Source of the DNA: Holothuria scabra | Lineage: Eukaryota > Echinodermata > Holothuroidea > Aspidochirotida > Holothuriidae | NCBI GenBank assembly: GCA_037179385.1 | Contig: CM074185.1 | Span: 54,439,000-54,502,999 of the forward strand | DNA: 64,000 nucleotides | Reading direction: 5' to 3' | In this document: positions 12,060 through 23,587 of the stretch, piece after piece | Position numbering within the stretch: position 1 is the first letter of the stretch | Layout of the letters: every line of letters begins with the position of its first letter | Translations under genes and position numbers: made by a program | The notes under the pieces: generated by a model | The model's input: only the letters and a program-made list of their open reading frames with translations | What the model was told of the DNA's origin: nothing | Database searches by the model: none

Positions 12060-14700
12060 TAGTGAATATTATGAAACACACCATTTAAGATTTTGATGGG
12101 GCATACTGTACCATTATAAGGGTTTGGTGACATGAAAAGACATCTTAAATATTTGATAAAAAAAAAAAAAAATGAAGATAGCCCACCACAGCCCTAATGT
12201 CAGTTCTGTATTAACTTCATTCAATGAACAATACTGTGCAGTGGTACTGCAAGTCATTCATAATCTAACATGTGTCATTCATGCCGTACAGAAGCATAAA
12301 TGCACAACTGTTTAGTGCATAATTAATCAAAATCAATATGTGTACTGTACGTTGGCAGTTTTATCATTAAGTTGAAATCAATTTACCCAGTTGAAGTAGG
12401 AGTTGCAACAGGCTTCAGATTCATGATGAATTTCTTACAGTAGCCCTGTTACAGTGCATACAGTATTTAACCTGAGTCCCCATCAAAAGTGAGGTTTGGT
12501 GGGGTAATCAAATTTCACCTGACTTCCTGCTTAACTCACTCAAGCACACTCCAAGAAACAAGCCATTCAAAGTAAACTGAGCTGCACATTTAGCCGCACA
12601 TTCGAAACTTAAAATGTGCTCAACGAAGACCATCTGTGCACAAGGGCTTTATAGTACAGTAAATGAGTGCTTCCTAATTGTGCCACCCTCAGAACCACAA
12701 TTTATAAGGAAGCTTGCATGGGGATGGTATGTGGTCTGTATGGGACCTCATAGTCATAGTGCTTGTTCCTGTATGAAATCGAATTCGAAAATGCCGCTGT
12801 TCCTAGAAAATTATTAAGCCACATACTGTACAATTGTAAGGACATTTTAACTTTTTTTAATCTTCATAAAAAATTTCAGAGGTATCTGTCCTTTTTTCTC
12901 ATTTACAGCCATCTAAAGCTAGTGGAAGATGTTAAAGGTGGAACAATGCAGGTCAGATGTGCCACTTTTTGCCAGACCTGTTTGAAAGGCAACCACTGTA
13001 CACCTTCAACTAGGTGTGCAAAAAAATCACACTCCTCGCAGAGATTTGGGGAGAGTGATGGTGTAAAATCGTACTCGCACGCCTCAAAAGTCAAGGCCTG
13101 TAGTATCATCGTTTAAGCATGAGTAACTCAATTAATATTTGCTGCACAATGTGTCTGTGATGTAGGCTTTGTGCCCAGTGGCTGACTCAAGGTACTGACT
13201 GATTCAAGATACTGTAGAGTCACCATACAGTAGGGCAGCTGTCAACTTTGCAGGCCTGACCCTAACATGCCATATTCCTGTGGTCAGTGTGGTGACACAT
13301 TCATCAGTGACAGAAACACCTGCATTAGCCATCAATTTCCAATCAAAGTGTATCCAAAATAGGTGAACTATATTTCAGTTTCATTGAATTTGATTGAATT
13401 TCATTAGCTCATTAATAGCCAAGAACTGATGTCACATTAACATCTGGTTCCTACCCAGGAGGTCACAAAATGTCTTAAAAATCCTTACCAGAAATTTCTT
13501 GACACCATCTAGATGCAACTTTTGGTATAGGGCTAAGCTTTTTGTTGATACAGTATTTATGAACAGAGGTCAGGTCAAATTTGCTATGAATATTAAGCAC
13601 CTTTTAGTTAAAGTGGTAGGTTACAGTTTACTGTAGCTCAGCAGTGATGCAGTTACAAACATGCATATTACCGTATATCAAGATTTTCATTTGATAATGC
13701 ACATTTAATCACTTAAAGGGAAACACTGTGCTTGTTTTGCAAGAAAAATTCATCCTTTTAAAACTAATATTTATTGACACAGGGTGATACTGTATGTACT
13801 GTAGAAATAAGGCAGTATGGTAGCCTTCTTTTCAAGGACTAAGATGGAAATTCAGTTGTTTGTTGCTCAAGAATAATTTGTTCACCCAAGCTTTCAACAT
13901 TTCAAATGATGCAATGTACATGGCTCTTTTTGCACAAAGTATTTTGAAGAGATGTAGCTACAGTATTGCAGGGGTTTATGATTAAGACTGAATTGTTGGA
14001 TAGTGTCTGGGTTATTTTCTTTGAAATCTTTGCTGGAGCATTTTACACACAACATTTCCCTTTCAGTGACTACTGTACACAGTCCTTGAAAAGGACCGTG
14101 TACAGTACTATGCTTAATGGTAGGACCTACTCAGTACACAGTCCTTGCCCATACACTTCCTGAAATCAAGACCTTTGTAAATCATGTGACGTAGTGCAAT
14201 CACTTTAAATAGTCTGGGTAGCCTAACCCTTCCATCAAGGTGTTCCTGCCTTATTATACATCTCGAAGTGTACAGTATGAACAATGCAGGGTCACTAAAT
14301 GAGAGAGTTACACTGACTACACTTAATGATGTTCCAGGAGACGTTGTCTTACAAGTTTCCACCTCATAAAATGTCCTTATTTACAGAAAATTTTGTTAAA
14401 TTTAGTTATAAATTACGGTAGTTAGTTATAAGTTAGTAAATTAAAAATTCTGGAAAGTATTTACTTTAAAAAAAAATTTTTGTTTATATACAGGATAGAA
14501 TTTACATCTTCCTTTACGAGTTTTGGAAATACTGTAGTCAACGGATTTTATGATAATTATTGAAGGAATTACACTTACTGTAATTAACTTGTCCACTGAT
14601 GTGGAAGTAGGTGTACAGTAGCGCTATCATTTCTTAAAACAGCAAAATGGCTGAGCATGCACTGCTCAAATACCCTGCTTTTGCTGAGTGCTGTGTAACA
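12060..14700. other. AT-rich, intron-like DNA
   Basis: No exon or repeat family could be supported. The same TACAGTA/ACTGTAC words are common. Reading frames at 12614-12817, 12763-13116, 13966-14163 and 14114-14362 lack recognisable domains and splice signals. If the exon at 11676-12034 is real, this is its upstream intron on the minus strand. Confidence 0.4.
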
Positions 14701-14742
14701 GCCCTCCTTTGCCCTTTAACCTGTTATGTTATGTTATGTTAA
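14701..14742 (+). mobile_element. CR1-like LINE 3' terminus (42 bp)
   Basis: GCCCTCCTTTGCCCTTTAAC is followed by three to four (ATGTT) units. It matches the extreme 3' end of the element at 27453-27952. It is a minimal 5'-truncated insertion. No target duplication was identified. Confidence 0.65.
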
Positions 14743-15168
14743 CATTTTGCCTCAGAAAGTAACCTGAAATTGTATGTATGCATACTTTTTAGTTTTAATA
14801 AACATAAAACAGATTCCAATTGTTTAAGGGATAGCCTTGGTTAAATAAACTGATGAATGACCCATTCATGCTGTGATCAATTTTCCTCATAAGCCCTACT
14901 ATTGCAAAGGCTGGGTTTGTGGTGCACTGTGGCCAAGGACTCTTGTGTGGAGTAAAACGAAGTATACAGTATACTCATGATTTCCAGTGAATAGGATTAC
15001 ATTGGAAAAATTTTAAAAATATCTTTTTAGGAGGACAATAATGCCCACAGGCTACCCAATAATCTGGGAACTGACCAGCTGTCACAATTGTGGTAACTCG
15101 CATATTTTGTACAGTGCACACTCGACTGCCACCTTGGGAAATTTATTTTGTTTCGGGTTGTCATTAAT
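14743..15168. other. No recognisable feature
   Basis: AT-rich non-coding sequence between a CR1 tail and a TTAA MITE. Nothing assignable was seen. Confidence 0.4.
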
Positions 15169-15471
15169 TTAAAGGGCCAATCCTCTTACCCCAAACAACA
15201 ATTTTGGTAGGAGGTTACCAAAATTCTCAATTGGATCAGTTCTATGATTGAATGAAAACAATGCAGAGTATCAAAGCATACATTACACAACACGAACCCT
15301 ACTGAGAGTGTTTTGATAATAGGCTACACATTTGAGTTTTTCTATGCTCAACCTGAAGCAATAAACAGATTTTACCTGGATGAGGATAAATTTCAGACAA
15401 CTGTGGGAGAGGCTTAAGTAAGAAGGTTGGGAAAATTGGTACTGTTTGGGGTGAGAGAATTGGGCCTTTAA
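15169..15471. mobile_element. TTAA MITE, family A copy 1
   Basis: This 303-bp element is bounded by TTAA. The inverted ends read AAGGGCCAATCCTCTTACCC on the left and, on the right, GGGTGAGAGAATTGGGCC before TTTAA. The interior matches the copies at 23185-23460 and 47092-47397 in opposite orientation (ACCTGGATGAGGATAAATTT here against ATTCATCCTCATCCAG there). The TTAA target is typical of piggyBac and Kolobok elements. There is no coding capacity. Confidence 0.85.
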
Positions 15472-16942
15472 TGATTAGGGAGACAGGATAATTTTCACCT
15501 TTGTTGACACATTTTTTGTTGAGTACGAGTAAATCTTTATTTGAGGCAATGCTGATACATTTTAAAACGTTTTGACTTGTGTATGTAAAACTGAAATATA
15601 TCTCTGAACGTGTCGTTCGTTAGGCCTAACGCTGTACGGTACGAAATGGCAGCTGATATAGTGATACTGTAGGCCTAGCCTAGAACTTGAGAAGATAACT
15701 GTTGACGGCTTGGCCTAGTCACTGAACGTGACCGTACAATCCGTTCCTTGTAGTCACTCCTTACTACAGTCACTGGCCTACATGTACAAAGGTAACGACG
15801 TTTTAAGCCAAAACAGCAAACTGAGCTCTAATAACGATGGTATGGTTCATGGAACAGATTTGAGTTAACATAATGATTTTGAGCATTCTTAAATACCACT
15901 TATATCTTCTGGAATGTTTTATACCAGCGAATTCATAGCAAAAGGCAGGAAAAATGTGGTGCCATCCTTCCCAGTAACATCGACATCTTGATCGTCTGCT
16001 ACTGTGTTGCATGATGGGAAGGACTTCCGCTCGACAAGTTATAGAAGACCAATTAGTAAGCACGGCTAGTCAATACTTGTACGTCATATAGTAAGCTCTC
16101 TGTACATTACTAAATTGTACAGTCACTGCGTAGGTTTCCCCGTTTTATATGAGATCACATGACAAACACTGACTTCTTCGACTGAAAAATTACTCTGCAC
16201 AGGCTTAACATTACTCACAGAATTATCCTGCCAAAATTTCCCTTTTAAAGGTCTTATTTCGTTAACAGACTTGTGTGGAAGGTGAATGTGATGACAAAGA
16301 TCATCTGTGGAAAGTTTGGTGAGAAAAGGTATCTTTTTGGGGGCGTGAGGGATGCCTACTCACGCGTGAGTAGGCAAATGAGCTGTGTTTTTGAGTATAC
16401 CGGGCAAGGGCCCAGAAATGAAGTGCATAGCATAGGAACGTAATGCTGGGTCCTGTTCAAGGGCTAGCTAGGCCTAACAATCATTAGGGACTTGTACAAT
16501 CCTTCGCGGTCACACTAACGGTAGGCTTTAGCCTACTCAGAGTCATAGAGCAGGATATAGGAACTTATCCTACTCTATGAGCCTACTGCAACTTAGGCCT
16601 ACAGTAGGTGCTTTCTTAGGTGTGGATCCGCGATGAAAGGTTAAACATGCATAATTCGAAGAAGAAACCGCTTGCAGAGAAATTCAACATTACCCTGAAT
16701 TGAGATCTAAGAAATCAAGCTTTAAAAAATGTTGGTTAGTCTGGGGTATAGTTTAAAACAGATGATCTTTCGATTTCGTTTAAATCTTCACTCTGTTGCA
16801 CCTATTGCATGACATAACTAAAAATATTCCCATCCCTTGTGAGAAGAAGGGCGCTAGCATAGAGCAGGATATAGGAACTAGAGTACGGACTCCAAATGGC
16901 GCGTACGTAAATCGTCTGTGATTGCATGGAGACACGGCATCC
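15472..16942. other. Intergenic DNA, repeated AGGCCTA words
   Basis: No gene is supported. AGGCCTA-type palindromes are frequent. A phrase with AGAGCAGGATATAGGAACT occurs twice (about 16549 and 16862), so there is a short local duplication. The 86-codon minus-strand frame at 15803-16063 is unrecognised. The last six bases (16937-16942, GCATCC) duplicate 21252-21257. Confidence 0.45.
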
Positions 16943-17073
16943 TATGGCGCGAGAAAAGGGAATATATGACTAATTTATATTGTTACATTTTAAAAGAAAA
17001 TTGTTCGTATAATGCGAAATGTTTTCCTGTTTCTTAAAATATGTACATGTGTTTGCAAGAAATATATAATAGT

Positions 17074-17612
17074 TTTTAACAGAATTTGGTTTATCTTCTG
17101 TGTGACTAAATTTATCCTCTGGAAATCAAGATGTTTACATGTTTTCGAGTTAGAAGTTCAAAGCTATCAAGAAATACTGTCAATAATTATTAAAACTATT
17201 AAAGACAGAATCGAAGCCGATTACAGAAGATTTTCGAAGGAAAAATTTTTCAAAATGTGGATTAAGGATAGGTCATGTGTTACCCTGGGGAATGGTGACC
17301 TTATTTATAATTTGTAACAAAGGTTTCATACTGTAATTACTGTTAACACTTGCATTTTATTTATTTTCCAATTTTCGTAGGTACATATGTATATGAGTCA
17401 AGAAAAGAAGATTTCTTCCTTCCAATTTAAAATGGGATGTATAAGTGAATTGAATTATGATGTTAATGTAATGATACTGTAAGTTGAATTAATTAGTTCG
17501 TAAATATTTGTAAGTATTATATTTATTTTCCAACCTATGTTTTATATATATGTACATATGTATATATTTTCAAGATGGGAATAAAGTTCTTCCTTAAAAA
17601 AAAAAAGAAAAA
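17074..17612 (+). mobile_element. 5'-truncated L1/Tx1-like LINE fragment
   Basis: The insertion is flanked by a perfect 16- to 17-bp target duplication AAGAAATATATAATAGT (17057-17073 and 17613-17629). It ends with AATAAA about 15 bases before an A-rich tail. Its reading frame to 17317 gives ILWKSRCLHVFELEV and, near the end, KDRIEADYRRFSKEKFFKMW, which resembles the extreme C-terminus of L1/Tx1-clade ORF2 proteins. About 0.27 kb of 3' UTR follows. It lies in the left arm of foldback element 2, so it is younger than that element. Confidence 0.87.
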
Positions 17613-17629
17613 AAGAAATATATAATAGT

Positions 17630-18000
17630 AATTAAATATACGATTAAAGAATATATGGTTAAAAATATATTGCTAAAATACACATGGTTAAAAATTTATT
17701 CTTAAAAAATATATGGTTACAATTTTATGGTTAAAAAAAATTATGGATAAAAAAAATTACGTTTAAAATTTTATGGTTAAAAAAATTTATGGTTAAAAAT
17801 ATATGGTTAAAATTTCATGGTAAAAAATATATGGTTAAAAATATGGTTAAAAATTTATGGTTAAAAATATGGTTAAAAATTTATGGTTAAAAAATATATG
17901 GTTTAAAATATATGGTTAAAAAATAAATGGTTAAAAATATATGATTAAAAAGTTATGGCTTTAAAAATATATGGTTAAAAAATTTATGCTTAACATATCC
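17630..18000. repeat. Tandem ATATGGTTAAAA array, left arm
   Basis: About 25 degenerate copies of a 13-16-bp unit with invariant GGTTAAAA and variable AT-rich spacers. They are oriented head to tail and inverted relative to the array at 20816-21110. The array forms the inner domain of the left arm of foldback element 2. Confidence 0.9.
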
Positions 18001-19383
18001 TGTAACTCAGTCGTTTTTTAAAATAGCACCTCTATTCGTTAACAGTCCTAGTATGAATGTGGTGTGGAGTATGCCCTTAAGGCTTCCGTTGTGCCCGCTT
18101 CGCAGACTTTGGTATACAGTACTGTACATGTTTAAGCTTCGTTCGCTAGCATTGCATTCGATCACCACTTAGTAAAGGTAACCTTGAAATAGCGGATGTT
18201 TACATTTGAACTTTGTTCTCTCATCTCCCTGTGGGGATGTGCAACGAGATCAAACAAGGTTACCCTGACTAAGATGAATTGAAAGGCAACAGAGCTACCA
18301 AGTGTACGAGTAAGCTTAGCTAATGCTACACAAAATTCAGGGCACTGTTGAGTGTTGTTATACGTCAGGCCGCATCATACAGCAACGTCTTCCAATAAGA
18401 CTCCTGCACGCTTATTCTTTCTCTTTATTCTCTTTAACCTCAAAAGGTTGCAAATTGCTTCAATAATCGCCTTTCCTTTTGACGGATTTTGAGGCTTCAT
18501 TATTGTGATTTTATATCTCGTTCAAACAAAACCGAGATTAAGGTTACCTCAATCACTGAAAGATGAGGTCTCTTAGAAGACCCTTTACCTGTTAGGTTTC
18601 TCTGGAAAAAACCTGACCTAGCAGTACACACAAACGTATTGCGGTCTTTTCGTACTCCCAAAAGTACTAAGATACTTTACCTTTTTGTCCCTTCACGACA
18701 CCGGCTCCTACTTCAAACGTCGCTTCCTTTCCAAAGCAAAATAATTAAGGAACATCTTAGAGGCACATTGGCACCGTTCCAGCAGTTTACACTGTCAATA
18801 TTTGTTGCAGTTATTTCCAGATTTGAGTTTTTCTTATTGTTTTGTTTTTACCTCTTTTTTTTGCTGTTATTTCACTTAGGCCTATGTCATATTTTTTTAT
18901 TTTCTTGTAAGTTTTTTTTTCATCATCTTTTTTCCTTTATTTAAATTTACTATTTTTCTTTATTTTTAATTTATGTAATTTTCCCCTTAAAATTATGGTT
19001 TTCTTTTTTCTCTGTAATTCAACAAACTGTTACTACAGTGTACCTCCAAAAGTCTTAGTGCCTCCCCGCTAATAATGTTCATTGGCTACACTAAAAGTGT
19101 ATGGTAGCTTTGCTAACCCATCTTTGGAATCTCTTCATGGTGCACTTTTTTCCGACCAGGCTCCAAAACTCAACTTCCGTCCTGTGTAACCCTGCTCCTT
19201 CCTGATTGGTCGCCTTCTTGCAACCTTGGAAATTCAAAATCGGAGAAAAAAAAAAAAAAAAACACAAACAGGATGCACACGGTGCCCTTCTGTGATTGGC
19301 ATGTGATACAGGAAGTTACTTTTACTTTGGCCGCAAAGGCCTCATATAAGCATATAGCCATGCTGTCTGCCCGCAGTTCTAAG
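18001..19383. other. Core of foldback element 2, part 1
   Basis: Non-coding so far as can be seen. A very T/C-rich stretch (18820-18970) generates a hydrophobic 101-codon plus-strand ORF with no family resemblance. A 17-A run lies at about 19245-19261. No transposase or reverse transcriptase motif is visible. Confidence 0.4.
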
Positions 19384-19585
19384 CTACAATCTTGGACAAA
19401 ACTCCTTGGGACACCCCCGCTCCCCTTCGCAATGTTGACCACAGTTAGCCTATTCACGGCATAAAGACACTCTTTCAGCGCAACATTGAACGGGGAAGCG
19501 GGGGAGGTGGATTCATGCAAGCCTTTGAGCTGAAATTCAAGAATATTATGGCAAAGTGTCCCAACAGTTTTGTCCAAGATTGTAG
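19384..19585. mobile_element. 202-bp MITE with CTACAATCTTGGACAAAACT ends
   Basis: A 20-bp terminal inverted repeat, CTACAATCTTGGACAAAACT, occurs at 19384 and in reverse complement ending at 19585. The homology continues inward with CCCCGCTCCCC and CAATGTTG words that are also mirrored. TA is the second and third base of each end, compatible with a Tc1/mariner-type TA target. It lies inside the core of foldback element 2. A 135-codon minus-strand ORF (19170-19577) runs through it and is therefore not a gene. Confidence 0.8.
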
Positions 19586-20815
19586 CCTTTCAAAGAAGAG
19601 GTCTCCCAAGAACTCTCAAAGGGTTAAACCCCACAGCACTCTGAAAAAGAGATAAAATTAGTCAGCACATAACTTGTGAACAAGTTTCTTCGGTAATCCT
19701 TTTCATTTTGCTAAAAGTATTTTCTGTCCTAAAAAGTTAAATTCGAGAAACAGGACACTGAATCAAGAATTCCTTCCACAAAAAGTAGAAAGCTTTCCAG
19801 AGCCCTCAAAAGGGAAGAAACTTCGTGCAAAGTCTCAAAAGTGTCGAATCAAGTGTACAGCCTTAAAGGCGAAGTTAAAACTGCCAACTATTGTCTGAAG
19901 GCGGAACAAACCGAGCACTTCATCAATAACCTCTCCGATAAATCTCTGTCGGAAAATATATAATATAAAATAGCTCTAGGAAGGGGTGACAATTTGTAGC
20001 TATACCCGTCCTTCAATCAGAATATCAAGCCTCATAGTCCTCAAAGGACCATTTCAAGTAAAATAATGAGGATGCTATATACTCTGTATAAAAACCAACG
20101 AGCTAAAACAAAACCTGCAGTACTAAGACACTGGCACTTAATATCGGAAAAAATCCGAATCTGTGTCAAAGTTTCCGACACCACCGGTCAAAGCCTTTGA
20201 GAGGGCACCCAAACTAAACAATACCTAGTTAATTCTGGGCTCAAATTAAAATGACGGTGAACTGGAAACAAATCACGAGGAGAATGAAGGCGCTCTGAAA
20301 AAGCAAATATTCTATCGAATTTAGACCAGGACAAACTAAAAAGTCCAACAACTGATGAAAATCAACATCTAAAAAACAAGAGCAGAAACATGTCTAGTTA
20401 AAGGTTTTAGAAACCTAACAGAGCAGTACTTCAAAGTATCTGCCGTCTTCAATCCCACCCACAGCACAAAGATGCTACTTGCCTAATCACAAGGCAGAAT
20501 AGCCGTTTAGAACGCATAAAAATTCAAAAATTGAAACAAGGAACTGCATACGTAGTATCAGATAATGCCACCGCCTACCTATTTTAATTAAAACAGAATC
20601 GATCGACAATATGAGTTATAGGCCTAGTACAGTAGCATGCAATCACTAACGTTATAGTATAGTGGACAGAGTGTTTCGTTTCTCGCGCGCCGGCGCGGAG
20701 GACCAGTAGTAGTAGACTACGCATCGGTCACAGCGGAAATATTACGGCACTCTCCAACCCATTTTGGTTTAAGTACGTTGGAACGGTCAACAATAAAAAT
20801 GACTGTTGCCGAGGC
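19586..20815. other. Core of foldback element 2, part 2
   Basis: No gene recognised; the strand is rich in AAG/GAA words and stop codons in all frames. It ends at the right tandem array. Confidence 0.4.
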
Positions 20816-21110
20816 TATGTTAACCATATATTTTTTAACCATATAATTGTACCCATATATTTCTTAACCATATATTATGTAACCATATATTTCTCACAAA
20901 AAATTTTTAACCATATATTTTTTAACCATATATTTTTTAACCATAAATTTTTAACCTTATATTTTTTTTACGATATGTTTTTACCACATATTTTTTACCA
21001 TATATTTTTATTCATATATTTTTAACCATAAATTTTTAACCATATATTTTTAACGATATATTTTAACCATATATTTTTCAACCATATATTGTTTAATCAT
21101 AGGCCCTATG
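20816..21110. repeat. Tandem TTTTAACCATAT array, right arm
   Basis: About 20 degenerate units of TTTTTAACCATATA form the reverse complement of the left array at 17630-18000. Together the two can pair over roughly 300 bases, and they make the inner domain of the arms of foldback element 2. Confidence 0.9.
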
Positions 21111-21257
21111 TTTTATTCACTAATATATATTTCTTGCAAACATATTCATATTTTAAGAAACATGACAAGATTGTGCTTTCTATATGAATAATTTTCTTTT
21201 AAAATGTAGCAGAATATAAGTTAGTAATATATTCCCTTTTCTCGCGCCATAGCATCC

Positions 21258-22564
21258 ACGTTCACTCTGGGCATGACTTGGGTAAAAGTCACGCGGGGAG
21301 CGATCATGAGTGTACGAACTGTATGGCAGAAATCGATTCGGCCAATTCCTGCGACTTCTTTGTCCTTGTAAAATGTGTATTTCATCCTAAAAACTGGCAT
21401 AAGCTGTTCGCATTGACGCGTTAAGATATCTTCTAACTTTTCACGTCAACAGAAATGGTCAGCAAGGGGCTGAATTTGCTTTTCAGTGATAAAAAGAGTA
21501 ACGTTCGAGAAACGCACTCATGCAGGCAAGGACAACTCGCCCTTGTAAGACAAAACGGCCTCACAGTTCCCAGTGCTTTTGTAAAGTCGGACAACTCGGC
21601 ACCTACTAAAAGCATATAGCCCTTCATATACAGACAATTCGGCACCTAATGAAACTTCGAACAGGGGAGACAACTCGTCCCCAAATGAAGTCGCAAATAT
21701 AAATGTAGGCCTAACATTCCAACATTTTTCTCATGTTTGATTTTACATATTTTCTGTGAAGATTGAAAAATGGACGTTAAAAAGGAAGGCATATTCTTCT
21801 ACTAAACTGAATACCTGGGTCACTGGGTGGAGAGGGGTTTTTATCATTTTTTTTTCGTTTTCATTCTCCAATTAAAAACTATGCCTAGAAAGAAGTATAC
21901 ACTGAGCAGCACAAGTAGCATGACATGACTGATTTTATTTTATTTTAGTAGCTGGTCAGCTGTTAGTCATATGTTGTAAGTGGTTGACTGAAAAATGAGC
22001 CTGAATATTTTTTCCAATTGAATCAGTCAGCTTGATATACAGGGGGTACAAAAGTTATTTAACATTACTCCCTTATTCTACGACTGACTAAAAGCCGGTT
22101 CGCATGAAAGTGACTCACCCAGCCTTGTGAATTAGGGGCAGCTAATTAAATACTCTAACTAGATGCCAAACTGAAAAGAGAAGGCTTGAACTGACATTCT
22201 ATCTTCACTACATTGTTTTATTTTTGTATCCCTTTTCTTCCTTTTTCACATACAGATGTTTTAATTTACAGCTATAAGGAATAATGATGTAGTAGGGCTA
22301 CAGGTGCAATTTCTTTCTAATCATTTGAAAAGAAGTGCAAAATCTGGGAAAGGAAAGACTGGCAATAGCCACAGTGCACCTTTGAATTTTTCTGAAATGT
22401 CACTCCACAATTTCCCACTGTACATTCCAAGGTGTAGGCTGCAATGTGGTACCATGATATGCAAACTACAGCTAACTAAAGCCAAACTAAAGCCTACTAT
22501 ATGTGCCTCTTGTATAAAATACTTCTCAGCTTGTCATAATGGCAACAGTGACACTTCCAGAAAC
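21258..22564. other. Intergenic DNA, no gene supported
   Basis: Non-coding. 21520-21690 has loosely repeated phrases (ACAACTCG, CGGCACCTA) without a fixed period. The ORFs at 21433-21645 and 22304-22579 show no recognisable family. Confidence 0.4.
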
Positions 22565-22750
22565 CAGTGTTGTAATTGAGTCACTAAATCAAATGACGCA
22601 AGTCACCAGTTTTCAAACTTTAAAGTGGCTCTACTTGAGTCATTGACTCAAGTCACTGTACTATTTCAACGCGGAAATAACTCCTGAATTCTATCAAGTC
22701 ACTATCATTTTGAGAGGAAGTGACATGAGTTGTGATTTGTTACAACACTG
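22565..22750. mobile_element. 186-bp hAT-like MITE (CAGTGTTGTAA ends)
   Basis: It begins CAGTGTTGTAA and ends with TTACAACACTG. The flanking 8-mers are CCAGAAAC and GCAGAAAA, identical at six central positions. The interior repeats AGTCAC/GTGACT words about eight times in both orientations. A related left end CAGTGTTGTAG occurs at 47818. The 8-bp site and CAGTG terminus are typical of hAT elements. No coding capacity. Confidence 0.8.
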
Positions 22751-23184
22751 GCAGAAAATAGAAGCACTTATAGTATACTGGTATGCATGAAGAGTAAAAA
22801 GCGAAACATGAATAGGCCTATGTATACATTTGTCTAATCTACTTCTTCAAACAATGTTAAATAGGTTCTGTACTACCAACCATTTTAGTCCAATCACAGT
22901 CACATGTAACAGTACTTTTCTAATCTCTCTGGGCATTAGCTTGGAGGTCTTTAAAACTATTGTCAAGTATAATAAAGAATGCAGTCTTTCACCAGCAGCT
23001 GACATTATTATTGCTTCCCATAATTTTGCTTTGGCTTGTTGAATGTCTCCCTCAACTGTCTAAACTCCAGTAATTGCAAGGTATGGTGATCCAGAATTAA
23101 CATTTTCTTTCAAAATGTTCAAGGTGTACATGATGACAGTTTGTAGGTTAAATGAACCTGGACTTAAAAGATGACATTCAAGCA
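22751..23184. other. No recognisable feature
   Basis: AT-rich non-coding DNA. The 70-codon frame at 22830-23042 has no family resemblance. Confidence 0.35.
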
Positions 23185-23460
23185 GTTCCAATTCTCTTAA
23201 CCTTCTTCATTAAGCCCCTCGATCCCTCCTCTGCCTAAAATTCATCCTCATCCAGACACAATCTCAGTCTGTTACTTCAGGGTGCATCATACTTGATCCC
23301 AGTGTGTAATCAAACATTCTCAGTACAGTGTGTATGAGTTCTGTACTCTGCACTTTTTGAACTTGCTTTCAGTCAAAGAGTAGAGCCAGTTGGGAATTTC
23401 TGTGGATGTGGACTAACTACAAAAATTATAGTTTGGGGTGAGAGAATCAAGCTTTTTAAA
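23185..23460. mobile_element. TTAA MITE, family A copy 2 (damaged)
   Basis: Collinear with the copy at 47092-47397: AATTCTC..ACCTTCTTC, ATTCATCCTCATCCAG, CAAAGAG..GAGCCAGTTG and the right terminus AGTTTGGGGTGAGAGAAT. The left terminal inverted repeat is missing or badly eroded and the right TTAA is blurred by a T run. It is an old copy. Confidence 0.75.
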
Positions 23461-23477
23461 TGTTTTTGTTCACTTCA

Positions 23478-23587
23478 TTATCTGCTTGTGTGGAAGATGC
23501 CTTCAGACATGACCACATCCAGCGTAAAGTACAGGAAACAGTTCATGGCCAGCAGCACTATGAATCTGACATCCCTTGGGTTTCTCC
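23478..23587 (-). CDS. Possible short exon of a membrane protein
   Basis: A strong minus-strand splice acceptor (a T-rich tract ending CTCACTTGCAG) precedes a phase-1 frame. The frame reads RNPRDVRFIVLLAMNCFLYF, then TLDVVMSEGIFHTSR, then TAA (23478-23480). The segment is compact, hydrophobic and flanked by charged residues, like a single membrane span. No family was recognised. It lies on the same strand as, and upstream of, the putative exon at 11676-12034, but a shared gene cannot be shown. It could be a terminal exon, or chance. Confidence 0.4.

Larger units (their letters stand above)
16943..21251. mobile_element. Foldback element 2 (ATATGGTTAAAA arms)
   Basis: The terminal inverted repeats start TATGGCGCGAGAAAAGGG and are well conserved for over 100 bases at each end. 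They include TTTTAAAAGAAAATT and GTTTCTTAAAATATG on the left and their complements on the right. The element is flanked by a perfect 6-bp duplication GCATCC (16937-16942 and 21252-21257). Inside the termini each arm continues as a tandem array of ~13-16-bp units, ATATGGTTAAAA on the left (about 17630-18000) and the complement on the right (about 20816-21110). A LINE fragment interrupts the left arm. No transposase is visible in the core. Span 4309 bp, about 3.75 kb without the LINE. Confidence 0.9.

Noticed and set aside
17012..17317. 101-codon ORF as a complete small gene
   Set aside because: Its first ~20 codons belong to the foldback arm; only the part after the target duplication is LINE ORF2 sequence.
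19170..19577. 135-codon minus-strand ORF
   Set aside because: It spans most of a MITE with its terminal inverted repeats plus a poly(A)-derived Phe run, so it is not a conserved gene.
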